Below, piece by piece: positions 1 to 9,819 of a stretch of 64,000 nt of DNA. Location of the stretch: assembly GCA_916610825.1 (NCBI GenBank), contig OU744446.1, positions 21,399,223 to 21,463,222 on the forward strand. Direction: 5' to 3'. The notes below the pieces were generated by a model. The model was not told the origin of the DNA, did not search any database, and was given only the letters and a program-made list of their open reading frames with translations. Both the position numbers and the translations under genes were made by a program. This DNA is from Haliclystus octoradiatus. Taxonomy: Eukaryota > Cnidaria > Staurozoa > Stauromedusae > Haliclystidae. How positions within the stretch are numbered: the stretch's first letter is position 1; each line of letters starts with the position of its first letter.

Positions 1-53
1 TTTCCTTGGGAATTAAGCATTGTTTTAGGTCATTTTGAGCTGTTTTTGAAAAA

Positions 54-112
54 TTCGAATTCCCTTGGGAATTAAGCATTGTTTTAGGTCATTTTGAGCT
101 GTTTTTGTAAAA
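54..112 (+). repeat. Reference monomer (59 bp, commonest form)
   Basis: This is the first full monomer in the chosen phase and matches the commonest form seen throughout. Key points by monomer position: TTCGAA at 1-6 holds the only CpG; GAATTC at 4-9 overlaps it; a dyad lies at 5-20; GCATTG at 23-28; T-runs at 29-32, 39-42 and 49-53; AGCT at 44-47; AAAA at 56-59 joins the next TT. The most common alternatives to the GTAAAA end are GAAAAA and GTTAAA, both keeping 59 bp. Fifty-nine base pairs is about 5.6 helical turns, and three monomers make 177 bp. Confidence 0.95.
58..73. repeat. Short dyad inside each monomer (AATTCCC-TT-GGGAATT)
   Basis: Seven bases, AATTCCC, are followed by TT and then by their exact inverse complement GGGAATT. 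The dyad recurs in most monomers. Many variant monomers break it on one side: GTGAATT, GGTATT, GGTAAT, GGAACT, GAAATCC, GATTTCC or GAACTCC. It could be a protein-binding site or a weak cruciform, but the two-base spacer is too short for a stable hairpin in single-stranded form without opening inner pairs. No function is shown. Confidence 0.85.
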
Positions 113-114
113 TT
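82..114 (+). other. Helically phased T-tracts (predicted DNA curvature), reference copy
   Basis: In the reference monomer T-runs begin at 82, 92 and 102, exactly 10 bp apart, and AAAATT follows at 109-114. A/T tracts of four or more bases spaced about one helical turn apart are a known cause of intrinsic curvature, so each monomer is predicted to bend. The pattern repeats in nearly every copy. The 58-bp form removes one base between the first and second run, slightly altering the phase. Curvature is inferred, not measured. Confidence 0.7.
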
Positions 115-170
115 CGAATTCCCTTGGGAATTAAGCATTGTTTTTGTCATTTTGAGCTGATTTTGTGAAA
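113..170 (+). repeat. 58-bp monomer subfamily (TTTTTGTC type), first example
   Basis: This copy has GTTTTTGTCATT where the reference has GTTTTAGGTCATT, a net loss of one base. The same copy has GCTGATTTTGTGAAA instead of GCTGTTTTTGTAAAA. These changes usually travel together, so the form is a true subfamily and not random mutation. A sister form reads GTTATTGTC, commonly with TGATTTTGTGAAATTCAAATTTCC downstream linkage in the next copy. The 58-bp form is common in 1-52 kb, where it is usually followed by a GTTTTAAGTC monomer. It also changes the reading frame and removes a TAA on the minus strand, which explains the longer open frames there. Confidence 0.9.
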
Positions 171-700
171 TTCGAATTCCCTTGGGAATTAAGCATTGTT
201 TTAAGTCATTTTGAGCTGTTTTTGTAAAATTCGAATTCCCTTGGGAATTAAGCATTGTTTAAGGTCATTTTGAGCTGATTTTGTAAAATTCGAATTCCCT
301 TGGGAATTAAGCATTGTTATTGTCATTTTGAGCTGATTTCGTGAAATTCAAATTTCCTTGGGAATTAAGCATTGTTTTAAGTCATTTTGAGCTGTTTTTG
401 TAAAATTCGAATTCCCTTGGGAATTAGGCATTGTTCTAGGTCATTTTGAGCTGTTTTTGAAAAATTCGAATTCCCTTGGGAATTAAGCATTGTTTCAGGT
501 CATTTTGAGGTGTTTTTGAAAAATTCGAATTCCCTTGGGAATTAAGCATTGTTTTAGGTCATTTTGAGCTGATTTTGTGAAATTCGAATTCCCTTGGGAA
601 TTAAGCATTGTTTTAAGTCATTTTGAGCTGTTTTTGTAAAATTCGAATTCCCTTGGGAATTAAGTATTGTTTTAGGTCATTTTGAGCTGTTTTTGTAATA

Positions 701-759
701 TTCGAAATCCCTTGGGAACTGGGCATTGTTTTTGGTCATTTTGAGCTGTTTTTGAAAAA
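701..759 (+). repeat. GGGAACTGGGC monomer subfamily (59 bp), first example
   Basis: This form has GGGAACTGGGC in place of GGGAATTAAGC and GTTTTTGGTC in place of GTTTTAGGTC. It is usually entered through CGAAATCCC and followed by a monomer starting TTCAAATTCCC. It recurs at regular places within the duplicated blocks, so it is a useful landmark. A derivative with GGGCAATG appears near 41,928, 53,717, 58,908, 59,501, 59,678, 60,681, 60,858, 61,451 and 61,628, only in the right-hand part of the window. Confidence 0.9.
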
Positions 760-1114
760 TTCAAATTCCCTTGGAAATTAAGCATTGTTTTTGTCATTTT
801 GAGCTGATTTCGTGAAATTCAAATTTCCTTGGGAATTAAGCATTGTTTTAAGTCATTTTGAGCTGTTTTTGTAAAATTCGAATTCCCTTGGGAATTAGGC
901 ATTGTTCTAGGTCATTTTGAGCTGTTTTTGTAAAATTCGAATTCCCTTGGGAATTAAGCATTGTTTTAGGTCATTTTGAGCTGTTTTTGTTAAATTCGAA
1001 TTCCCTTGGGAATTAAGCATTGTTTTAGGTCATTTTGAGCTGTTTTTGAAAAATTCGAATTCCCTTGGAAATTAAGCATTGTTTTTGTCATTTTGAGCTG
1101 ATTTTGTGAAATTC

Positions 1115-3490
1115 GAATTCCCTTGGGAATTAAGCATTGTTTTAAGTCATTTTGAGCTGTTTTTGTAAAATTCGAATTCCCTTGGGAATTAAGTATTGTT
1201 TTAGGTCATTTTGAGCTGTTTTTGTAAAATTCGAAATCCCTTGGGAACTGGGCATTGTTTTTGGTCATTTTGAGCTGTTTTTGAAAAATTCAAATTCCCT
1301 TGGGAATTAAGCATTGTTTTATGTCAGTTCGAGATGTTTTTGAAAAATTCGAATTCCCTTGGGAATTAAGCATTGTTTTAGGTCATTTTGAGCTGTTTTT
1401 GAAAAATTCGAATTCCCTTGGGAATTAAGCATTGTTTTAGGTCATTTTGAGCTGTTTTTGTAAAATTCGAATTCCCTTGGGAATTAAGCATTGTTTTTGT
1501 CATTTTGAGCTGATTTTGTGAAATTCGAATTCCCTTGGGAATTAAGCATTGTTTTAAGTCATTTTGAGCTGTTTTTGTAAAATTCGAATTCCCTTGGGAA
1601 TTAAGCATTGTTTTAGGTCATTTTGAGCTGTTTTTGTAAAATTCGAATTCCCTTGGGAATTAAGCATTGTTATTGTCATTTTGAGCTGATTTCGTGAAAT
1701 TCAAATTTCCTTGGGAATTAAGCATTGTTTTAAGTCATTTTGAGCTGTTTTTGTAAAATTCGAATTCCCTTGGGAATTAGGCATTGTTCTAGGTCATTTT
1801 GAGCTGTTTTTGTAAAATTCGAATTCCCTTGGGAATTAAGCATTGTTTTAGGTCATTTTGAGCTGTTTTTGTTAAATTCGAATTCCCTTGGGAATTAAGC
1901 ATTGTTTTAGGTCATTTTGAGCTGTTTTTGAAAAATTCGAATTCCCTTGGGTATTAAGCATTGTTTAAGGTCATTTTGAACTGTTTTTGGAAAGTTCGAA
2001 TTCCCTTGTGAATTAAGCATTGTTTCAGGTCATTTTGAGCTGTTTTTGTAAAATTCGAATTCCCTTGGGAATTAAGCATTGTTTTAGGTCATTTTGAGCT
2101 GTTTTTGTAAAATTCGAATTCCCTTGGGAATTAAGCATTGTTTTAGGTCATTTTGAGCTGTTTTTGTTAAATTCGAATTCCCTTGGGAATTAAGCATTGT
2201 TTTAGGTCATTTTGAGCAGTTTTTAAAAAATTCGAATTCCCTTGGGTATTAAGCATTGTTTTAGGTCATTTTGAGCTGTTTTTGTAGAATTCGATTTCCC
2301 TTGGGAATTAAGCATTGTTTTAGGTCATTTTGAGCTGTTTTTGTAAAATTCGAATTCCCTTGGGAATTAAGCATTGTTTTAGGTCATTTTGAGCTGTTTT
2401 TGGTAAATTCGAATTCCCTTGGGAATTAAGCATTGTTTTAGGTCATTTTGAGCTGTTTTTGAAAAATTCGAATTCCCTTGGGTATTAAGCATTGTTTAAG
2501 GTCATTTTGAGCTGTTTTTGAAAAGTTCGAATTCCCTTGTGAATTAAGCATTGTTTCAGGTCATTTTGAGCTGATTTTGTAAAATTCGAATTCCCTTGGG
2601 AATTAAGCATTGTTTTTGTCATTTTGAGCTGATTTTGTAAAATTCGAAATCCCTTGGGAATTAAGCATTGTTTTAGGTCATTTTGAGCTGTTTTTGTAAA
2701 ATTCGAATTCCCTTGGGAATTAAGCATTGTTATTGTCATTTTGAGCTGATTTTGTGAAATTCAAATTTCCTTGGGAATTAAGCATTGTTTTGAGTCATTT
2801 TGAGCTGTTTTTGTAAAATTCTAATTCCCTTGGGAATTAGGCATTGTTCTAGGTCATTTTGAGCTGTTTTTGAAAAATTCGAATTCCCTTGGGAATTAAG
2901 CATTGTTTAAGGTCATTTTGAGCTGTTTTTGAAAAGTTCTAATTCCCTTGTGAATTAAGCATTGTTGTATGTCATTTTGAGCTGTTTTTGAAAAATTCGA
3001 ATTCCCTTGGGAATTAAGCATTGTTTTTGTCATTTTGAGCTGTTTTTGTAAAATTCGAATTCCCTTGGGAATTAAGCATTGTTTTTGGTCATTTTGAGCT
3101 GTTTTTGAAAAATTCAAATTCCCTTGGGAATTAAGCATTGTTTTATGTCAGTTCGAGATGTTTTTGAAAAATTCGAATTCCCTTGGGAATTAAGCATTGT
3201 TTTAGGTCATTTTGAGCTGTTTTTGAAAAATTCGAATTCCCTTGGGAATTAAGCATTGTTTTAGGTCATTTTGAGCTGTTTTTGTAAAATTCGAATTCCC
3301 TTGGAAATTAAGCATTGTTTTTGTCATTTTGAGCTGATTTTGTGAAATTCGAATTCCCTTGGGAATTAAGCATTGTTTTAAGTCATTTTGAGCTGTTTTT
3401 GTAAAATTCGAATTCCCTTGGGAATTAAGCATTGTTTAAGGTCATTTTGAGCTGATTTTGTAAAACTCGAATTCCCTTGGGAATTAAGCA
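1115..3490 (+). repeat. 2.4-kb block, first copy (offset 4,767 bp)
   Basis: Landmark monomers at 1324 and 3148 recur at 6091 and 7915, a constant offset of 4,767 bp, and the intervening variant order also agrees. Shared rare marks are GAGCAGTTTTTAAAAAATTCG near 2,213 and 6,980 and GTAGAATTCGATTTCCC near 2,284 and 7,050. The match begins around 1,115 and ends around 3,490. The interval 774-1,114 before it holds ordinary monomers resembling the right side of the preceding block. Confidence 0.8.
1289..1347 (+). repeat. Landmark monomer with TCAGTTCGAGATG
   Basis: A rare monomer in which TCATTTTGAGCTG is replaced by TCAGTTCGAGATG, adding a second CpG. I find this string starting at 1324, 3148, 5385, 6091, 7915, 17397, 27583, 29404, 31579, 33280, 34752 and 46364. 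A sister form, TCATTTCGAGATG, starts at 12511, 22696, 39172 and 50961. Distances between these copies give the block offsets used below. The unusual string must have arisen once or twice and been spread by duplication of long segments. Confidence 0.9.
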
Positions 3491-4075
3491 TTGTTTAAGG
3501 TCATTTTGAGCTGTTTTTGAAAAGTTCTAATTCCCTTGTGAATTAAGCATTGTTTTAGGTCATTTTGAGCTGTTTTTGTAAAATTCGAATTTCCTTGGGA
3601 ATTAAGCATTGTTTTAGGTCATTTTGAGCTGTTTTTAAAAAAATTCGAATTCCCTTGGAAATTAAGCATTGTTTTAGGTCATTTTGAGCTGTTTTTGAAA
3701 AATTCGAATTCCCTTGGGAAATAAGCATTGTTTTAAGTCATTTTGAGCTGTTTTTGTAAAATTCGAATTCCCTTGGGAATCAAGCATTGTTTTAGGTCAC
3801 TTTGAGCTGATTTTGAAAAATTCGGATTTCCTTTGGAATTAAGCATTGTTTTAGGTCACTTTGAGCTGTTTTTGTAAAATTCGAATTCCCTTGGGAATTA
3901 AGCATTGTTTTAGGTCATTTCGAGCTGTTTTTGTAAAATTCGAAATCCCTTGGGAACTGGGCATTGTTTTTGGTCATTTTGAGCTGTTTTTGAAAAATTC
4001 AAATTCCCTTGAGAATTAAGCATTGTTTTATGTCATTTTGAGCTGTTTTTGAAAAATTCGAATTCCCTTGGGAAT
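3470..4075 (+). repeat. P-type fragment with TTCGGATTTCC landmark
   Basis: This segment matches about 11,242-11,847 at an offset of 7,772 bp. The diagnostic pair is GGGAATCAAGC followed by a monomer reading TTCGGATTTCCTTTGGAATT, starting here at 3821. The same mark is at 11593, 21778, 38254 and 50043, making five copies in the window. It shows that part of the long P block also exists at the left end, out of its usual context. Confidence 0.8.
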
Positions 4076-5075
4076 TAGGCATTGTTCTAGGTCATTTTGA
4101 GCTGTTTTTGAAAAATTCGAATTCCCTTGGGAATTAAGCATTGTTTAAGGTCATTTTGAGCTGTTTTTGAAAAGTTCTAATTCCCTTGTGAATTAAGCAT
4201 TGTTGTATGTCATTTTGAGCTGTTTTTGAAAAATTCGAATTCCCTTGGGAATTAAGCATTGTTTTTGTCATTTTGAGCTGTTTTTGTAAAATTCGAATTC
4301 CCTTGGGAATTAAGCATTGTTTTTGTCATTTTGAGCTGATTTTGTGAAATTCGAATTCCCTTGGGAATTAAGCATTGTTTTAGGTCATTTTGAGGTGTTT
4401 TTGAAAAATTCGAATTCCCTTGGGAATCAAGCATCGTTTTAGGTCATTTTGAGCTGTTTTTGTAAAATTCGAATTCCCTTGGGAATTAAGCATTGTTTTT
4501 GTCATTTTGAGCTGTTTTTGAAAAATTCGAATTCCCTTGGGAATTAAGCATTGTTTTTGTCATTTTGAGCTGATTTTGTGAAATTCGAATTCCCTTGAGA
4601 ATTAAGCATTGTTTTAAGTCATTTTGAGCTGTTTTTGGAAAGTTCGAATTCCCTTGTGAATTAAGCATTGTTTCAGGTCATTTTGAGCTGTTTTTGTAAA
4701 ATTCGAATTCCCTTGGGAATTAAGCATTGTTTTAGGTCATTTTGAGCTGTTTTTGTAAAATTCGAATTCCCTTGGGAATTAAGCATTGTTTTAGGTCATT
4801 TTGAGCTGTTTTTGTTAAATTCGAATTCCCTTGGGAATTAAGCATTGTTTTAGGTCATTTTGAGCTGTTTTTGTTAAATTCGAATTCCCTTGGGAATTAA
4901 GCATTGTTTTAGGTCATTTTGAGCTGTTTTTAAAAAATTCGAATTCCCTTGGGTATTAAGCATTGTTTAAGGTCATTTTGAGCTGTTTTTGAAAAGATCG
5001 AATTCCCTTGTGAATTAAGCATTGTTTCAGGTCATTTTGAGCTGATTTTGTAAAATTCGAATTCCCTTGGGAATT
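4076..5075 (+). repeat. R-type fragment, copy of about 26,215-27,214
   Basis: Monomer order matches the R unit beginning near 26.2 kb at an offset of 22,139 bp, including GTTGTATGTC, TTGAGAATT or TTGGGAATCAAGC, GGAAAGTTCG, two GTTAAATTCG monomers, and GAAAAGATCG. The match stops at about 5,076, where this copy jumps to an ATTAGGCATTGTTCTAGG monomer while the other continues with TTTTTGTC. The junction at 4,076 joins P-type to R-type sequence. Confidence 0.75.
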
Positions 5076-5881
5076 AGGCATTGTTCTAGGTCATTTTGAG
5101 CTGTTTTTGGAAAATTCGAATTCCCTTGGGAATTAAGCATTGTTTAAGGTCATTTTGAGCTGTTTTTGAAAAGTTCTAATTCCCTTGTGAATTAAGCATT
5201 GTTGTATGTCATTTTGAGCTGTTTTTGAAAAATTCGAATTCCCTTGGGAATTAAGCATTGTTTTTGTCATTTTGAGCTGTTTTTGTAAAATTCGAATTCC
5301 CTTGGGAATTAAGCATTGTTTTTGGTCATTTTGAGCTGTTTTTGAAAAATTCAAATTCCCTTGGGAATTAAGCATTGTTTTATGTCAGTTCGAGATGTTT
5401 TTGAAAAATTCGAATTCCCTTGGGAATTAAGCATTGTTTTAGGTCATTTTGAGCTGTTTTTGAAAAATTCGAATTCCCTTGGGAATTAAGCATTGTTTTA
5501 GGTCATTTTGAGCTGTTTTTGTAAAATTCGAATTCCCTTGGGAATTAAGCATTGTTTTTGTCATTTTGAGCTGATTTTGTGAAATTCGAATTCCCTTGGG
5601 AATTAAGCATTGTTTTAAGTCATTTTGAGCTGTTTTTGTAAAATTCGAATTCCCTTGGGAATTAAGCATTGTTTTAGGTCATTTTGAGCTGATTTTGTAA
5701 AATTCGAATTCCCTTGGGAATTAAGCATTGTTATTGTCATTTTGAGCTGATTTCGTGAAATTCAAATTTCCTTGGGAATTAAGCATTGTTTTAAGTCATT
5801 TTGAGCTGATTTTGTAAAATTCGAAATCCCTTGGGAATTAAGCATTGTTTTAGGTCATTTTGAGGTGTTTTTGAAAAATTC
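5076..5881 (+). repeat. Short copy of about 2,839-3,450 plus a transition segment
   Basis: From about 5,076 to 5,690 the order of variants matches 2,839-3,453 at an offset of 2,237 bp, including the TCAGTTCGAGATG landmark (3148 to 5385). From 5,690 to 5,881 there are a TTATTGTC monomer, a TTAAGTC monomer and a GAGGTG monomer that bridge into the next block. I see nothing but satellite here. Confidence 0.7.
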
Positions 5882-8257
5882 GAATTCCCTTGGGAATTAA
5901 GCATTGTTTTAAGTCATTTTGAGCTGTTTTTGTAAAATTCGAATTCCCTTGGGAATTAAGTATTGTTTTAGGTCATTTTGAGCTGTTTTTGTAAAATTCG
6001 AAATCCCTTGGGAACTGGGCATTGTTTTTGGTCATTTTGAGCTGTTTTTGAAAAATTCAAATTCCCTTGGGAATTAAGCATTGTTTTATGTCAGTTCGAG
6101 ATGTTTTTGAAAAATTCGAATTCCCTTGGGAATTAAGCATTGTTTTAGGTCATTTTGAGCTGTTTTCGAAAAATTCGAATTCCCTTGGGAATTAAGCATT
6201 GTTTTAGGTCATTTTGAGCTGTTTTTGTAAAATTCGAATTCCCTTGGGAATTAAGCATTGTTTTTGTCATTTTGAGCTGATTTTGTGAAATTCGAATTCC
6301 CTTGGGAATTAAGCATTGTTTTAAGTCATTTTGAGCTGTTTTTGTAAAATTCGAATTCCCTTGGGAATTAAGCATTGTTTAAGGTCATTTTGAGCTGATT
6401 TTGTAAAATTCGAATTCCCTTGTGAATTAAGCATTGTTATTGTCATTTTGAGCTGATTTCGTGAAATTCAAATTTCCTTGGGAATTAAGCATTGTTTTAA
6501 GTCATTTTGAGCTGTTTTTGTAAAATTCGAATTCCCTTGGGAATTAGGCATTGTTCTAGGTCATTTTGAGCTGTTTTTGTAAAATTCGAATTCCCTTGGG
6601 AATTAAGCATTGTTTTAGGTCATTTTGAGCTGTTTTTGTTAAATTCGAATTCCCTTGGGAATTAAGCATTGTTTTAGGTCAGTTTGAGCTGTTTTTGAAA
6701 AATTCGAATTCCCTTGGGTATTAAGCATTGTTTAAGGTCATTTTGAACTGTTTTTGGAAAGTTCGAATTCCCTTGTGAATTAAGCATTGTTTCAGGTCAT
6801 TTTGAGCTGTTTTTGTAAAATTCGAATTCCCTTGGGAATTAAGCATTGTTTTAGGTCATTTTGAGCTGTTTTTGTAAAATTCGAATTCCCTTGGGAATTA
6901 AGCATTGTTTTAGGTCATTTTGAGCTGTTTTTGTTAAATTCGAATTCCCTTGGGAATTAAGCATTGTTTTAGGTCATTTTGAGCAGTTTTTAAAAAATTC
7001 GAATTCCCTTGGGTATTAAGCATTGTTTTAGGTCATTTTGAGCTGTTTTTGTAGAATTCGATTTCCCTTGGGAATTAAGCATTGTTTTAGGTCATTTTGA
7101 GCTGTTTTTGTAAAATTCGAATTCCCTTGGGAATTAAGCATTGTTTTAGGTCATTTTGAGCTGTTTTTGTAAAATTCGAATTCCCTTGGGAATTAAGCAT
7201 TGTTTTAGGTCATTTTGAGCTGTTTTTGAAAAATTCGAATTCCCTTGGGTATTAAGCATTGTTTAAGGTCATTTTGAGCTGTTTTTGAAAAGTTCGAATT
7301 CCCTTGTGAATTAAGCATTGTTTCAGGTCATTTTGAGCTGATTTTGTAAAATTCGAATTCCCTTGGGAATTAAGCATTGTTTTTGTCATTTTGAGCTGAT
7401 TTTGTAAAATTCGAAATCCCTTGGGAATTAAGCATTGTTTTAGGTCATTTTGAGCTGTTTTTGTAAAATTCGAATTCCCTTGGGAATTAAGCATTGTTAT
7501 TGTCATTTTGAGCTGATTTTGTGAAATTCAAATTTCCTTGGGAATTAAGCATTGTTTTAAGTCATTTTGAGCTGTTTTTGTAAAATTCGAATTCCCTTGG
7601 GAATTAGGCATTGTTCTAGGTCATTTTGAGCTGTTTTTGAAAAATTCGAATTCCCTTGGGAATTAAGCATTGTTTTAGGTCATTTTGAGCTGTTTTTGAA
7701 AAGTTCTAATTCCCTTGTGAATTAAGCATTGTTGTATGTCATTTTGAGCTGTTTTTGAAAAATTCGAATTCCCTTGGGAATTAAGCATTGTTTTTGTCAT
7801 TTTGAGCTGTTTTTGTAAAATTCGAATTCCCTTGGGAATTAAGCATTGTTTTTGGTCATTTTGAGCTGTTTTTGAAAAATTCAAATTCCCTTGGGAATTA
7901 AGCATTGTTTTATGTCAGTTCGAGATGTTTTTGAAAAATTCGAATTTCCTTGGGAATTAAGCATTGTTTTAGGTCATTTTGAGCTGTTTTTGAAAAATTC
8001 GAATTCCCTTGGGAATTAAGCATTGTTTTAGGTCATTTTGAGCTGTTTTTGTAAAATTCGAATTCCCTTGGGAATTAAGCATTGTTTTTGTCATTTTGAG
8101 CTGATTTTGTGAAATTCGAATTCCCTTGGGAATTAAGCATTGTTTTAAGTCATTTTGAGCTGTTTTTGTAAAATTCGAATTCCCTTGGGAATTAAGCATT
8201 GTTTTAGGTCATTTTGAGCTGATTTTGTAAAATTCGAATTCCCTTGGGAATTAAGCA
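5882..8257 (+). repeat. 2.4-kb block, second copy (offset 4,767 bp)
   Basis: This is the partner of 1,115-3,490. Small differences from the first copy include GTTTTCGAAAAATTCG near 6,163 and TTTTGTAAAATTCG in place of TTGGTAAATTCG near 7,168. Its right end merges into the block that copies 1-773, so the first 8.3 kb of the window is a nest of overlapping local duplications. Confidence 0.8.
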
Positions 8258-8401
8258 TTGTTATTGTCATTTTGAGCTGATTTCGTGAAATTCAAATTTC
8301 CTTGGGAATTAAGCATTGTTTTAAGTCATTTTGAGCTGTTTTTGTAAAATTCGAATTCCCTTGGGAATTAGGCATTGTTCTAGGTCATTTTGAGCTGTTT
8401 T

Positions 8402-9819
8402 TGAAAAATTCGAATTCCCTTGGGAATTAAGCATTGTTTCAGGTCATTTTGAGGTGTTTTTGAAAAATTCGAATTCCCTTGGGAATTAAGCATTGTTTTA
8501 GGTCATTTTGAGCTGATTTTGTGAAATTCGAATTCCCTTGGGAATTAAGCATTGTTTTAAGTCATTTTGAGCTGTTTTTGTAAAATTCGAATTCCCTTGG
8601 GAATTAAGTATTGTTTTAGGTCATTTTGAGCTGTTTTTGTAATATTCGAAATCCCTTGGGAACTGGGCATTGTTTTTGGTCATTTTGAGCTGTTTTTGAA
8701 AAATTCAAATTCCCTTGGGAATTAAGCATTGTTTTATGTCATTTTGAGCTGTTTTTGAAAAATTCGAATTCCCTTGGGAATTAAGCATTGTTTTAGGTCA
8801 TTTTGAGCTGTTTTTGAAAAATTCGAATTCCCTTGGGAATTAAGCATTGTTTTAGGTCATTTTGAGCTGTTTTTGTAAAATTCGAATTCCCTTGGGAATT
8901 AAGCATTGTTTTTGTCATTTTGAGCTGATTTTGTGAAATTCGAATTCCCTTGGGAATTAAGCATTGTTTTAAGTCATTTTGAGCTGTTTTTGTAAAATTC
9001 GAATTCCCTTGGGAATTAGGCATTGTTCTAGGTCATTTTGAGCTGTTTTTGAAAAATTCAAATTCCCTTGTGAATTAAGCATTGTTTTAGGTCATTTAGA
9101 GCTGTTTTTGAAAAGTTCGAACTCCCTTGTGAATTAAGCATTGTTTTAGGTCATTTTGAGCTGTTTTTGTTAAATTCGAATTTCCTTGGGAATTAAGCAT
9201 TGTTTTAGGTCATTTTGAGCTGTTTTTGTAGAATTCGATTTCCCTTGGGTAATAAGCATTGTTTTAGGTCATTTTGAGCTGTTTTTGAAAAGTTCGAACT
9301 CCCTTGTGAATTAAGCATTGTTTTAGGTCATTTTGAGCTGTTTTTGTTAAATTCGAATTCCCTTGGAAATTAAGCATTGTTTTAGGTCATTTTGAGCTGT
9401 TTTTGAAAAATTCGAATTCCCTTGGGAATTAAGCATTGTTTTAGGTCATTTTGAGCTGTTTTTGAAAAATTCCAATTCCTTTGGGTAATAAGCATTGTTT
9501 AAGGTCATTTTGAGCTGTTTTTGAAAAGTTCGAACTCCCTTGTGAAATAAGCATTGTTTTAGGTCATTTTGAGCTGTTTTTGTTAAATTCGAATTCCCTT
9601 GGGAATTAAGCATTGTTTTAGGTCATTTTGAGCTGTTTTTGAAAAATTCGAATTCCATTGGGTATTAAGCATTGTTTAAGGTCATTTTGAACTGTTTTTG
9701 GAAAGTTCGAATTCCCTTGTGAATTAAGCATTGTTTCATTTCATTTTGAGCAGTTTTTGTAAAATTCGAATTCCCTTGGGAATTAAGCATTGTTTTAGGT
9801 CATTTTGAGCTGTTTTTGT
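8402..9819 (+). repeat. Leader of block P, first copy
   Basis: The series opens with a TTTCAGG monomer followed by GAGGTG, continues through TAATATTCGAAATCCC, and contains the rare GTCATTTAGAGCTG followed by GAAAAGTTCGAACTCCC. The same series starts near 35,357 (offset 26,955) and 46,969 (offset 38,567); a short leader of the same type lies at about 33,885-34,310. CGAACTCCCTTGTG and GGGTAATAAGC monomers, typical of P and Q, first appear here. Confidence 0.8.

Larger units (their letters stand above)
1..773 (+). repeat. Left-edge block, copy of 7,945-8,717
   Basis: These 13 or so monomers match 7,945-8,717 in monomer order and variant type at an offset of 7,944 bp, with few substitutions (for example TTTAAGG at about 260 versus TTTTAGG in the other copy). 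Shared marks include the TTATTGTC monomer, ATTAGGCATTGTTCTAGG, TTCAGG followed by GAGGTG, and TAATATTCGAAATCCC. The match fails after about 773, where this copy continues with GGAAATTAAG and TTTTTGTC. Confidence 0.8.

Noticed and set aside
54..62. Restriction-site clusters (TTCGAA, GAATTC) as functional sites
   Set aside because: They are simply part of the monomer; useful for predicting a 59-bp ladder but not evidence of function.
54..71. CENP-B box
   Set aside because: Only the TTCG at the start fits; the conserved central A and the CGGG of the core motif are absent from the monomer.
58..85. Intrinsic terminator (dyad followed by T-run)
   Set aside because: The stem has a two-base spacer and is mostly A-T at the base, the T-run begins 8 bases after the dyad, and the pattern repeats in every satellite copy.
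54..112. The 59-bp FokI satellite of Vicia faba
   Set aside because: Length agrees, but the common monomer has neither GGATG nor CATCC, which that family should contain by its name. My recall of its sequence is partial, so a database search should settle it.
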